DNA from: an uncultured Lachnospiraceae bacterium
GTDB lineage: Bacteria > Bacillota > Clostridia > Lachnospirales > Lachnospiraceae
Direction of reading: 5' to 3'
DNA: 40,166 nucleotides
NCBI GenBank assembly: GCA_947246015.1
Contig: CAMXQE010000032.1
Span: 1-40,166, forward strand
A program made the translations under genes and the position numbers. The notes under the pieces were generated by a model. It saw nothing but the letters and a program-made list of their open reading frames with translations. It did not search any database and was not told the DNA's origin. Below, piece after piece: positions 1 through 7,516 of this stretch; the first letter of the stretch is position 1, and the number at the start of each line of letters is the position of its first letter.

Positions 1-381
1 CGATGGCCGGGACTTATACGGGTGCAGTGGTACGTTTCACGGACCCGAATGATGAAGAAGAATACTCAGTGATGATAATCATATTGATTTTACAGACAGA
101 CTATGTTATTTTTTAGGTAGGGGAGATTTCCCTCCCAACCGCTTATCGGATGCTCTCAATAATCATTTTGATAACGGCGATGAGAGTTCCGATTTCCAAG
201 GCAAGTTGTGTAAGTGCTCGAACCACTTTTATCAGCTTGCCAATTTTTTTGTCCATGTGGATAGCAGGACAGCGCACTACTGGGCGCTGAATGATAATTT
301 AAATCGTGTTGCATAATTATCTCTTATACAATATTTTTATATTTTAATTTAATTTTTGTATTATAGATAATAATTTAAAAT
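1..381. other. Left-edge stretch without a confident gene
   Basis: No recognisable protein is encoded here on the plus strand. One frame ends in a stop at 53-55 and then stays open without any ATG from 56 to 316, which is too weak to call. A short hydrophobic minus-strand reading frame (143-256) is listed separately. From about 315 to 380 the DNA is almost pure A+T. The stretch lies on the 3' side of the tRNA-Leu gene, a place where integrated elements often end, but no repeat of the tRNA end is visible. Confidence 0.4.
143..256 (-). CDS. Candidate 37-residue single-helix membrane peptide
   Basis: A 37-codon minus-strand frame with an ATG start. It reads as a basic N-terminus (MDKKIGKLIK), then a largely hydrophobic helix (residues about 14-33, including LEIGTLIAVIKMII) and a short basic end. 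The layout resembles small holin-like or type I toxin peptides. No good ribosome site precedes the ATG and no homologue is recognised by eye, so this may be a chance frame. It would be read away from the tRNA-Leu gene. Confidence 0.28.
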   Translation of the reverse strand: MDKKIGKLIKVVRALTQLALEIGTLIAVIKMIIESIR

Positions 382-427
382 CCCAGTGTTTATGCAGGTT
401 TTTTAATAACCGTCATAAATACTGGGG
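382..427 (-). terminator. Terminator behind tRNA-Leu
   Basis: CCCAGTGTTTATG pairs with CATAAATACTGGG (one G-U) around a loop of about 17 nt. Read on the minus strand, the hairpin follows the tRNA 3' end and leads into TTTTAAATT. A short T-rich stretch on the other side could also serve plus-strand transcription. Confidence 0.6.
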
Positions 428-439
428 TTTCTCTTTTTA

Positions 440-519
440 TGCGGTTAGTGGGACTCGAACCCACACTCCGAGGAATAAGAACCTAAATCTTACATGTCTG
501 CCAATTCCATCATAACCGC
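440..519 (-). tRNA. tRNA-Leu (anticodon UAG)
   Basis: On the minus strand the acceptor stem GCGGTTA pairs with TAACCGC. The D-arm segment AATTGGCAGAC is typical of leucine tRNAs. The anticodon stem TAAGA/TCTTA encloses the loop TTTAGGT (anticodon UAG). A long class II variable arm is followed by the T-arm GTGGGTTCGAGTCCCAC. The discriminator is A and CCA is not encoded. It reads CUN leucine codons. Confidence 0.95.
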
Positions 520-590
520 CTGTTTATACCATCCTATCTGCTTTTGGACGAATGCAGCCAGTAAGCAGAAAGAGTGGAATTACGTATGCT

Positions 591-619
591 ATCTTAACAT
601 TTCATGATTTTTATGTCAA
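591..619 (-). promoter_or_regulatory. Promoter of tRNA-Leu
   Basis: On the minus strand, TTGACA and TAAGAT are separated by exactly 17 bp. Transcription would start near 584, about 65 nt before the tRNA 5' end. It is back to back with the promoter at 630-658. Confidence 0.75.
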
Positions 620-629
620 TATATTATTC

Positions 630-658
630 TTGAATCCTGTATATATCTTTGATAAGAT
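630..658 (+). promoter_or_regulatory. Promoter of the AAA-ATPase-like gene
   Basis: TTGAAT, a 17-bp spacer and TAAGAT, giving a start near 665, about 43 nt before the ATG at 708. It is divergent from the tRNA-Leu promoter. Confidence 0.6.
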
Positions 659-707
659 GAATAATAAGTATGGCAGGGACAGAAAACCGGTATGAGGAGG
701 AATGGGA

Positions 708-2339
708 ATGGCGAGGACGGTATCGATAGGCGCACAGGATTTTGCCAAATTGATTTCAGATAATTGCTTTTATATAGATAAGACTGCTTTCATTCAGGAA
801 TGGTGGGAGAGCAGGGATATTGTTACCCTCATTACCAGACCAAGGCGTTTTGGCAAAACTCTGAATATGAATATGCTGGAGCGTTTCTTTAGCCTTAAAT
901 ATGCGGGACAGGGGGAACTTTTTCAGGGACTTGCTGTTTGGGAGAATGAGGCGTACCGGAAACTGCAGGGAACTTATCCTGTCATCAGCCTGTCGTTTGC
1001 AGGAGTCAGGGAGAATACTTATGGTTTGGCCGTGTACCGGATTTGCGGGATTTTGCAGGATTTGTATGTGAAATTCTATTTTCTGACGGAGTCGGAGATG
1101 CTGACGGAGGGCGAGAGGAAGCTGTTTAAGAAATTGTCGGAAGATATGACGGAGCAGGATGCGCCGATGGCACTGCATAAGCTTTCCATGTATCTGGAAC
1201 GGTATTTCGGAAAGCCGGTGATTATTCTGCTGGATGAATACGATACGCCCATGCAGGAAGCCTATATGTACGGCTTTTGGGAGGAGCTTGTCTTTTTTAT
1301 GAGAAGTCTGTTTAACAATACTTTTAAAACTAATCCCTATATGGAGCGGGCGGTTATGACCGGAATTACCCGGATTAGTAAAGAGTCTGTGTTTTCGGAT
1401 TTAAATAACCTGAATGTGATTACAACGACTTCCGACAAGTATGCCTCCTGTTTTGGCTTTACCGGGAAAGAGGTGTTTTCAGCCATGGATGAGTATGGAT
1501 TAGAAAATAAGGAAGAAGTGAAACGGTGGTATGATGGCTTTACGATTGGTAGTTTGCATGATATCTATAATCCATGGTCAATTATCAATTTTTTGGATAA
1601 AGGGAAATTGAAAACCTACTGGGCGAATACCAGTTCCAACAGCCTGGTGGGAAAACTGCTCAGGCAGGGCAGCCAGGATATGAAGATACAGTTTGAGCAG
1701 CTGCTTGGCGGCGGGACGATTGAAAGCCGGATTGATGAAGATATTGTTTTTCATCAGCTGGGGCAGAATGAGAATGCGGTATGGAGTCTTCTTCTTGCAG
1801 GGGGATATTTGAAAATTGTGGAGATTAGGGGAAATATTTATGAAATGATGCTGACGAACTACGAAGTGAAGCTGATGTTTGAAAATATGGTGCTTGACTG
1901 GTTTGGGGAGGATGCGCCGAATTATAACCGATTCGTCAAGGCTCTTTTGCTGGGCGATGTGGATGCAATGAATTTTTATATGGAAAATGTGGCGGAATCT
2001 ATGTTCAGCTCCTTTGATGTTGGAAACAGACCTTCGGCGAAGGCAAGTCCTGAGCGGTTTTACCATGGGTTTGTGCTTGGGCTTTTGGTGGAGCTTGCAG
2101 GCAGGTATGTAGTGACGTCTAACAGGGAAAGCGGTTTCGGACGGTACGATGTGATGCTGGAGCCGTTAAAGGCGGAAGATGACGGTATCCTTTTGGAATT
2201 TAAGGTTTATAATCCGAAAAGGGAAGCAGATTTGGAAGAGACGGTACAGGCGGCCCTGCGGCAGATTGAAGAAAAAAAATACGAACAGGTTTTGAGGGCA
2301 CATGGAATAGGCGGGAGCGTATCCGCAAATATGGGGTAG
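708..2339 (+). CDS. AAA-ATPase-like / PD-(D/E)XK nuclease family protein, C-terminal frameshift
   Basis: Member of the large family of AAA-ATPase-like proteins carrying a DUF1703-type PD-(D/E)XK domain, abundant in gut anaerobes and of unknown role. A Walker A-like motif RPRRFGKT lies near residue 43, a Walker B-like ILLDEYDTP near 177, and nuclease-type RYDVM and LLEFKV near 480-495. The ATG at 708 is chosen because AGGAGG (695-700) sits 7 nt before it and only 1 nt before the ATG at 702. The last residues (GIGGSVSANMG) are not family-like. The expected ending (RERIRKYGVAFEGK, then RVLIG) continues in another frame from 2312 to a stop at 2391-2393. One base seems to be missing near 2310-2312, replacing about the last 20 residues. 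The enzyme core is intact, so it may still be made. Confidence 0.85.
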   Translation: MARTVSIGAQDFAKLISDNCFYIDKTAFIQEWWESRDIVTLITRPRRFGKTLNMNMLERFFSLKYAGQGELFQGLAVWENEAYRKLQGTYPVISLSFAGVRENTYGLAVYRICGILQDLYVKFYFLTESEMLTEGERKLFKKLSEDMTEQDAPMALHKLSMYLERYFGKPVIILLDEYDTPMQEAYMYGFWEELVFFMRSLFNNTFKTNPYMERAVMTGITRISKESVFSDLNNLNVITTTSDKYASCFGFTGKEVFSAMDEYGLENKEEVKRWYDGFTIGSLHDIYNPWSIINFLDKGKLKTYWANTSSNSLVGKLLRQGSQDMKIQFEQLLGGGTIESRIDEDIVFHQLGQNENAVWSLLLAGGYLKIVEIRGNIYEMMLTNYEVKLMFENMVLDWFGEDAPNYNRFVKALLLGDVDAMNFYMENVAESMFSSFDVGNRPSAKASPERFYHGFVLGLLVELAGRYVVTSNRESGFGRYDVMLEPLKAEDDGILLEFKVYNPKREADLEETVQAALRQIEEKKYEQVLRAHGIGGSVSANMG

Positions 2340-2417
2340 CCTTTGAAGGAAAGCGGGTATTGATTGGGACAATGCAGAAGAAAACAGGCTGAAAAGGGCC
2401 GAAAAAAGGCGGCCGAC

Positions 2418-2453
2418 AAAAAAATTGAAAAAAATTAAAAAAATTAAAAAAAA
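2418..2453. other. Phased A-tracts (likely bent DNA)
   Basis: Four runs of 7-8 A begin at about 2418, 2428, 2437 and 2446, a 9-10 bp period close to one helical turn. Such phasing gives intrinsic curvature. They end just upstream of the -35 box at 2457 and could act as an UP-like activating segment. Confidence 0.6.
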
Positions 2454-2456
2454 GAC

Positions 2457-2485
2457 TTGCATATTTTAAAATATCATGGTATATT
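2457..2485 (+). promoter_or_regulatory. Promoter of a possible small RNA
   Basis: TTGCAT, 17 bp, TATATT. The predicted start near 2492 falls on the first base of the first hairpin of the transcript below. No protein frame follows before the terminator. Confidence 0.55.
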
Positions 2486-2491
2486 AAATAT

Positions 2492-2565
2492 GAGCTTGAG
2501 AGAGCTCAATGTAAAATTCCCCTTTTACATGAAAAGGATGTTTGCTTCGGCGAGCATCCTTTTTG
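2492..2565 (+). ncRNA. Candidate three-hairpin small RNA (about 74 nt)
   Basis: Between a promoter and a strong terminator lie three consecutive stem-loops: GAGCT/AGCTC (2492-2507), ATGTAAAA/TTTTACAT (2509-2530, perfect 8 bp) and the terminator stem (2536-2559). There is no start codon with a ribosome site inside. The class is not recognised. It might be an independent small RNA or an orphan leader whose gene is gone. Confidence 0.45.
2536..2564 (+). terminator. Rho-independent terminator
   Basis: GGATGTTTGC pairs fully (two G-U pairs) with GCGAGCATCC around a TTCG tetraloop, followed by TTTTT. Confidence 0.85.
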
Positions 2566-2659
2566 CATTCAATAAGCCGGCTCGCGGAGCGTGACGGCGT
2601 TTGAGGCACACGCCGACGCAGAGAAAATATGCCACTAAAGTGGTGCGTTGGCGGCGCAA

Positions 2660-2687
2660 GGGTAGGGGAAAAGCTTTTTTTCTACCC
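2660..2687. repeat. Intergenic palindrome with AAAAGCTT centre
   Basis: GGGTAGGGGAAAAG faces CTTTTTTTCTACCC, pairing along its whole length if G-U pairs are allowed. The core GTAGGGRAAAAGCTT recurs near 14693-14709, so it looks like a dispersed repeat. The rest of 2565-2900 holds smaller inverted repeats (GGCGT/ACGCC, CCACT/AGTGG) and no gene. Confidence 0.5.
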
Positions 2688-2923
2688 GATTGCAGAATAC
2701 AGAAAAGGGACTTATCTATGGAAGCGCCGTTTAAGCACAAAAAAATAACACCAGCCGCCGCGTGTTCACGGGATATACAAGTGTGAGACCGGACACCGGC
2801 GATACATCTGTAAACAGGCGCATTCCTTTCGGAACTGATGTTATATTTACATCTATTATAATACGCAGGAGTGAAAGAAGCAAGAGGAATGGAGTGGAGA
2901 TTGTGGGAAGGAGCGTATGTAAA

Positions 2924-4192
2924 ATGAAAAAAATGATGGTACTGTTTTTAGCGGCATGGATGCTTGTGTTAGGAGGCTGCGGTGAGACGGCGGCTGCAAC
3001 AGCGGTGGAAAAGGAAATGGAAATGGAAGAATCCGCAGCAGAAAAACAGGAAGACGCAGCGGAGAAAGGGAACGGCGGCACCGGCGGGGAAAACAAGGCG
3101 GATGACGGTGCGGCGGCAGAAAAGGAAGCGGTAGAAAAGAACGCGGCAGAAAAGGAAGCTGCGGAGGGGGATAAAGCAGGGGAAAATACGGACGGCACAA
3201 CAGTCCCGGCTGAAAGCGGCGCGACGGAAAAAGCTATGGAAACCAATGCGGAAGCGGCGGAAAAGGACGGGGAAGGCGTTCAGGATAAAGCGGACGCAGA
3301 TGACAGTAATGAGGGAACAAAGGGTAAAGAAACGAAAGACGATAAGACTGCAGACACGCAGGAAATGGAAGCGGCGGCTGGTGAAGATGCCGAATCAGTG
3401 GAGGAGAAACAGCCCCGGCTTGCGGATTATGAAATGACGGTTTACGAACAGCCGGAGGTTATGTATGCTTCCAATCCGGTGAATGTCAGGAAGGGGCCAA
3501 CGACGGATTTTGAGCGGACAGGCGGCCTGAGACGGGGGCAGGAAGTATCGGTAACGGGACAGGCGGACACGGGCTGGTATGAGATTGTTTACGGAGACGG
3601 AAAGGCATATGTCAGCGGACATTATCTTCAGAAGGAAAAACCGGAGGAGGAACCTGCGCCCCAGCAGCAGGCAGCAGCACAGGGACAGCCGGTGACGGAG
3701 GTTAAGAATGTGGCCGGCGTGATTATGGTGGGTGATTCCCGTTTCGTACAGATGCAGGCAAACATAGGGGAGAACAGCTGTACATGGATAGCAGAGAACG
3801 GGAAGGGATACAACTGGTTCAATGAAACGGCGGTTGCGAGGATTGACGGCTGTGTGGGAAAAGGCTCAAAAATTCTAATCAATCTGGGAGTGAATGACCC
3901 CGGCCATGTAAACGATTATCTGGCGCTGGTAAATGCCAAAGCTGCGGAGTGGGTCGGCAAAGGCGCGAAAGTGTATTACGCTTCCGTGAATCCGGTATGG
4001 GAAAATCCCTATACGACGGAAGAACAGGTGGAATATTTCAACAGTCAGATGCAGGCGGGGCTGAGCGGGGACGTACGCTGGATAGATAGCCATAGTTATT
4101 TGAATTCCATTGGTTATAAACTGGTGGACGGGCTTCATTTTAATGCGGAAACCTATCAGAATCTTTATGCTTATTTTATGAGCTGCTTATAA
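2924..4192 (+). CDS. SGNH-type hydrolase lipoprotein with SH3 domain and charged stalk
   Basis: A 422-residue exported lipoprotein. Residues 1-18 form a signal peptide ending in LVLGGC, so Cys19 would be lipidated and the protein held on the outer face of the membrane. Residues about 25-165 are a low-complexity Ala/Glu/Lys/Asp stalk. An SH3b-like domain (about 172-230, VNVRKGP ... GWYEIVYGDGKAYVSG) probably touches the cell wall. The C-terminal domain is an SGNH hydrolase with VGDSR (near 268), GVND (near 321) and DGLHF (near 401), supplying the usual Ser, Asn and Asp/His. Likely a deacetylase or esterase on cell-wall glycans; the substrate is not evident. ATG 2924 has AAGGAG 10 nt upstream. 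The frame is open back to 2762, but that extension would bury the signal peptide. A TATAAT box lies at 2857-2862 with a poor -35. Confidence 0.85.
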   Translation: MKKMMVLFLAAWMLVLGGCGETAAATAVEKEMEMEESAAEKQEDAAEKGNGGTGGENKADDGAAAEKEAVEKNAAEKEAAEGDKAGENTDGTTVPAESGATEKAMETNAEAAEKDGEGVQDKADADDSNEGTKGKETKDDKTADTQEMEAAAGEDAESVEEKQPRLADYEMTVYEQPEVMYASNPVNVRKGPTTDFERTGGLRRGQEVSVTGQADTGWYEIVYGDGKAYVSGHYLQKEKPEEEPAPQQQAAAQGQPVTEVKNVAGVIMVGDSRFVQMQANIGENSCTWIAENGKGYNWFNETAVARIDGCVGKGSKILINLGVNDPGHVNDYLALVNAKAAEWVGKGAKVYYASVNPVWENPYTTEEQVEYFNSQMQAGLSGDVRWIDSHSYLNSIGYKLVDGLHFNAETYQNLYAYFMSCL

Positions 4193-4246
4193 ATGATGAC
4201 TGTTATGCCGGGCCATTATGATTTCCGGAAGCAGGTATATTTTTCC

Positions 4247-4275
4247 TTGTGCTTGTATCGTCAATCTGATATAAT
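4247..4275 (+). promoter_or_regulatory. Promoter of pfp
   Basis: TTGTGC, 17 bp, TATAAT, with a predicted start near 4282, about 120 nt before the gene. Confidence 0.6.
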
Positions 4276-4404
4276 AAATAACGGAATGGCCGGAATTTCC
4301 ATATGACGGGACAGCGGACTGAAAAAGAATGCGGTATCCGTTAAGCGGAACATCCGGAACATCCGGAAAATAGGAAATATTATAAAACAAAAGGAGAGGG
4401 AACA

Positions 4405-5637
4405 ATGAAAGGAAATATTGTTGTTGGACAGTCCGGCGGCCCTACTGCCGTAATTAACTCTTCCGTTGCCGGTGTATATGCTGCGGCAAAGAAGCTGGGA
4501 GTAAAGAAAGTATATGGTATGGTACACGGTATTCAGGGATTTTTACAGGACAACCTGTGCGACCTTGATGAATATCTGGCAGATGAGACAGGGATTGAAC
4601 TGTTGAAGAGAACCCCTTCCGCATTTTTAGGCTCCTGCCGTTTCAAGATGCCTAAAATCGAAGGACATGAAGAAGTATACGAAAAAGTATTTGAAATCAT
4701 GGAAAAACATGACATTGAATGTTTGTTCTATGCAGGCGGCAATGATTCCATGGATACCGTTAAGATGTTGTCCGATTATGCGGCAGCCCATAACAAACCG
4801 CAGAGGTTTATGGGCGTTCCGAAGACCATAGATAACGACCTTCCGATTACGGACCACTGCCCCGGATACGGTTCGGCAGCAAAATATATCGCAGCCAGCT
4901 TAAAGGAAGTCATCCGTGATAACGAGTCTTTCGGCGTAGAGAAGCCTACCGTATGTATCGTTGAAATCATGGGACGTAATGCAGGATGGCTGACGGCAGC
5001 GGCAGCTCTGGCAAAGGGCGAGGACTGCAGCGGCGTAGATGCGATTTATCTGCCGGAGAAAACCTTTGACGTGGATGCATTCATGCAGAAAGTAAAACAT
5101 CTTGGCGAAACCAAGTCTTCCGTTGTGATTGCTGTTTCCGAAGGTATCAAGATTGCGGACGGACGTTATGTATGTGAGCTGGCAAATGAAAATGTGGCAG
5201 TGGATGCATTCGGACATAAGCAGATGTCTGGTACGGCTGCTTACCTTGCAGCAGAAGCAGCAAAATTAACAGGGCTGAAGACACGTGCCATCGAGTTCTC
5301 TACCTTACAGCGTGCGGCTACTCACCTTGCTTCCCTGACAGATATCAACGAAGCATTCCAGGTAGGCCATGACGCAGTTCTGGCAGCAGAAGAAGGCAAG
5401 ACAGGCATGATGATTACTTTGAACAGGAACGGCGATGACCCGTATCAGTGCGGTACCAGCGCATATGATATCCACGCTATTGCCAATGTGGAGAGGGCAG
5501 TTCCGGATGAGTGGATTACCGAGGACGGCTGCGGTCTGAACGAGGGATATGAGAAATATGCAAGACCTCTTATCATGGGAGAATTACAGCCGCTGTTTGT
5601 AAACGGCCTGCCGAGACACCTGGTAAGAAAAAAATAA
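4405..5637 (+). CDS. pfp: Pyrophosphate-dependent 6-phosphofructokinase
   Basis: Cytoplasmic glycolytic enzyme that phosphorylates fructose 6-phosphate to the 1,6-bisphosphate, at 410 residues longer than the 320-residue ATP enzymes. The N-terminus (GQSGGPTAVINSS) and the substrate motif PKTIDNDLP are typical. The phosphoryl-donor loop reads GGNDS (about 110-114), with Asp where ATP enzymes have Gly, and Lys precedes TIDND. Both residues are the established markers of pyrophosphate use. AAGGAGAG lies about 9 nt before the ATG. The gene stands alone between its own promoter and the terminator at 5760. Donor specificity is inferred from these residues only. Confidence 0.92.
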   Translation: MKGNIVVGQSGGPTAVINSSVAGVYAAAKKLGVKKVYGMVHGIQGFLQDNLCDLDEYLADETGIELLKRTPSAFLGSCRFKMPKIEGHEEVYEKVFEIMEKHDIECLFYAGGNDSMDTVKMLSDYAAAHNKPQRFMGVPKTIDNDLPITDHCPGYGSAAKYIAASLKEVIRDNESFGVEKPTVCIVEIMGRNAGWLTAAAALAKGEDCSGVDAIYLPEKTFDVDAFMQKVKHLGETKSSVVIAVSEGIKIADGRYVCELANENVAVDAFGHKQMSGTAAYLAAEAAKLTGLKTRAIEFSTLQRAATHLASLTDINEAFQVGHDAVLAAEEGKTGMMITLNRNGDDPYQCGTSAYDIHAIANVERAVPDEWITEDGCGLNEGYEKYARPLIMGELQPLFVNGLPRHLVRKK

Positions 5638-5663
5638 CAGGACAGAAAATAAGAATACGATAA

Positions 5664-5719
5664 GAAAACGTATAAACGAAGAAAAAGTGGAAACGAAGAA
5701 AACGTATAAACAAAGAAAA
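5664..5719 (+). repeat. Imperfect direct repeat behind pfp
   Basis: A 22-bp A-rich unit around AAACGTATAAAC occurs at 5664-5685 and 5698-5719 with one difference. A partial AAACGAAGAA copy lies between. It is in the 3' untranslated stretch before the pfp terminator; function unknown. Confidence 0.6.
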
Positions 5720-5759
5720 GAACGTAAGAGCAGAATACCGCTGAATCAGTAACAGGCAG

Positions 5760-5802
5760 AACCTGCCGGAGTATCCGTAAATGATATTCCGGCAGGTTTT
5801 TT
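5760..5802 (+). terminator. Terminator of pfp
   Basis: AACCTGCCGGA pairs with TCCGGCAGGTT, followed by six or more T. The stretch 5638-5937 otherwise holds only the A-rich repeat and A+T-rich leader sequence. Confidence 0.85.
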
Positions 5803-5937
5803 ACTTCCGCACAGAAATGAGGGAAAACATGCACAAATAAAACCATTCTTAATTATTATATTGGTATACAGATTTTTTATGACAAAAAACAGATTTGGCA
5901 TTGCATGGATACAGACCGGAAGGATATGGAGGGAATT

Positions 5938-6771
5938 ATGGCAGAATATGATATTGCGGTAATAGGCGGGGATAAACGCACAGCCTGTATGGTGCCTTTT
6001 TTCAGGGAAATGGGATATCGCGTGATTTGTTATAAAATAAGCCATGTAAAAGCGGGGAAGATAGAGACGGACGGCACGGCGGAATCATTGAAACAGGCGG
6101 TGGAATCGGCGAAAGTCATTGTAGGGGGAATCCCCATTGAGAAGAAAGGAATCGTGCATATCAGGGAGTTGTCCAGGCACCTGCGGAAACACCATATAGT
6201 GTTCGGAGGTGTGATACCGGAGGCGTTCCGCCAGGAGTGTGATGAAAGGGGAATCTGCTGTTATGATTTTATGAAGGATGAAAGCATTGCGGTATTCAAT
6301 GCGGTAGCGACAGCAGAGGGCGCTATTTTGGAAGCGCTGATTCATAAGGATACAAATATCCACAGAAGCCGCACGCTGGTATTGGGCTATGGAAGATGCG
6401 GGATGGCATTGGCACAGAAACTGAAGGGCCTGTCTGCTTATGTGACCGTCTGCAGCAGCAGTCCCGTGGAACTGGCACGGGCGGAAGCGATGGGAATGGA
6501 AACTTTGCTTTTGGACCGTCTGGAAGAAAAGATAGGAGAGTTTGAATACCTTTATAATACGATTCCGGCTCTCGTGCTGGAAGAGAGGATGCAGGGAAAT
6601 CTGCAGAAGGATGCCCTTATCATCGACATTGCATCGGGTAAGGGAGGCGTGGATTATCAGGCCGCGGAGCGGCTGGGGGTGAAAGCGCTGCACTGCCTGG
6701 GACTGCCGGGTAAGTATGCCGGAAAAATATCGGCAAAACGGCTGACAGAGTATGTGGCAGAGAAGCTTTAA
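5938..6771 (+). CDS. dpaA: Dipicolinate synthase subunit A
   Basis: Subunit A of the two-protein enzyme that oxidises a dihydrodipicolinate-pathway intermediate to dipicolinic acid in the mother cell, the calcium-chelating compound of the spore core. It has 277 residues (Bacillus SpoVFA is about 297). The N-terminal part starts IAVIGGDKRT. The second half carries a Rossmann NAD(P) site VLGYGRCGMA near residue 147. Of three in-frame ATGs (5905, 5926, 5938) the last is chosen: GGAGGG (5928-5933) precedes it and MAEYDIAVIGGD fits the family start. dpaB follows after 24 nt, clearly one operon. A mother-cell sigma factor promoter is expected, but I could not identify one with confidence. Confidence 0.93.
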   Translation: MAEYDIAVIGGDKRTACMVPFFREMGYRVICYKISHVKAGKIETDGTAESLKQAVESAKVIVGGIPIEKKGIVHIRELSRHLRKHHIVFGGVIPEAFRQECDERGICCYDFMKDESIAVFNAVATAEGAILEALIHKDTNIHRSRTLVLGYGRCGMALAQKLKGLSAYVTVCSSSPVELARAEAMGMETLLLDRLEEKIGEFEYLYNTIPALVLEERMQGNLQKDALIIDIASGKGGVDYQAAERLGVKALHCLGLPGKYAGKISAKRLTEYVAEKL

Positions 6772-6795
6772 AGTGCGTGAAAGGCAGGTTGTCAT

Positions 6796-7401
6796 ATGGA
6801 ATATGGGGAATATGCAGAATATGCAGAATTGAAAGGAAAGAAAATAGGGATAGCAATGAGCGGTTCCTTTTGCATGTTTGATAAGGTTTTTAGCCAGATG
6901 GAACATCTGGCGGAGGCCGGAGCGGAGATTTATCCGTTTTTTTCCGATGCGGCGCAGCAGATATCGAGCCGGTTCGGAACACCGGAGGAATACCGGAAAC
7001 GGGTGGAAGAGATAACAGGAAGGGCTCCGGTTATGAGTATAGAGGGAGCGGAACCTGTCGGTCCGAAAGGATATCTGGATGTGCTGGCAATCGTTCCGTG
7101 TACAGGAAATACGGCGGCGAAGCTGGCAAACGGGATTACGGACAGTCCGGTGTTAATGGCCTCAAAAGCTCATTTGAGGAACAATAAGCCGCTGGTAATT
7201 TTTATTTCTACCAACGACGGACTGGGAATGAATCTGAAAAATATCGGGCTGCTGCTGAATACGAAGAACATTTATTTTGTGCCCTTCGGACAGGACGACT
7301 GGAAAAAGAAACCGAATTCACTGGTGGCACATGCCGATATGCTGCTTCCGGCTTTGGAGGCGGCGCTGGAACATAAACAGATACAGCCTTTGTTAGTATA
7401 A
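6796..7401 (+). CDS. dpaB: Dipicolinate synthase subunit B (flavoprotein)
   Basis: Partner of dpaA. It has 201 residues and the flavoprotein fold of the SpoVFB family: GIAMSGSFCMFDK at the N-terminus, PCTGNTAAKLANGI in the middle, and SKAHLRNNKPLVI and STNDGLGMNLKNIG later. The first ten residues are an odd repeat (EYGEYAEYAE) ahead of the conserved start. An ATG closer to the core, such as one at GIAMSG, is not supported by a ribosome site. Its presence with dpaA marks an endospore former. It ends just before the interleaved inverted repeats that lead into asnB. Confidence 0.93.
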   Translation: MEYGEYAEYAELKGKKIGIAMSGSFCMFDKVFSQMEHLAEAGAEIYPFFSDAAQQISSRFGTPEEYRKRVEEITGRAPVMSIEGAEPVGPKGYLDVLAIVPCTGNTAAKLANGITDSPVLMASKAHLRNNKPLVIFISTNDGLGMNLKNIGLLLNTKNIYFVPFGQDDWKKKPNSLVAHADMLLPALEAALEHKQIQPLLV

Positions 7402-7404
7402 ATG

Positions 7405-7502
7405 TGTGGAGGAAAAGAGTGAAAGATTTTTCAAATCTTTCGCTCCACAAGTTTGTGTCTGCGCTGCATCCACAAACTTGACATGCGCAAAAAGCAGCGC
7501 AG
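7405..7502 (+). promoter_or_regulatory. Interleaved inverted repeats between dpaB and asnB
   Basis: Four pairings can be drawn. TGTGGAG (7405-7411) with CTCCACA (7443-7449). GAGTGAAAGATTT (7417-7429) with AAATCTTTCGCTC (7433-7445). CAAGTTTGTG (7448-7457) with CACAAACTTG (7471-7480). CTGCGCTGC (7459-7467) with GCAGCGCAG (7494-7502). The last two cross each other, so the RNA forms either a pseudoknot or one of two exclusive hairpins. The right arm ends 14 nt before the asnB start, close to its ribosome site. No T-run follows, so it is not a plain terminator. It may be a translational switch or a dispersed palindromic repeat. Confidence 0.6.
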
Positions 7503-7516
7503 AAATGAGGGAAATT

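Noticed and set aside
2762..2923. N-terminal extension of the SGNH lipoprotein
   Set aside because: It would place 54 residues before the signal peptide; ATG 2924 has a ribosome site and lipobox.
7405..7516. T-box leader of asnB
   Set aside because: No T-box TGG-containing bulge sequence or specifier stem is visible; the leader is also too short.
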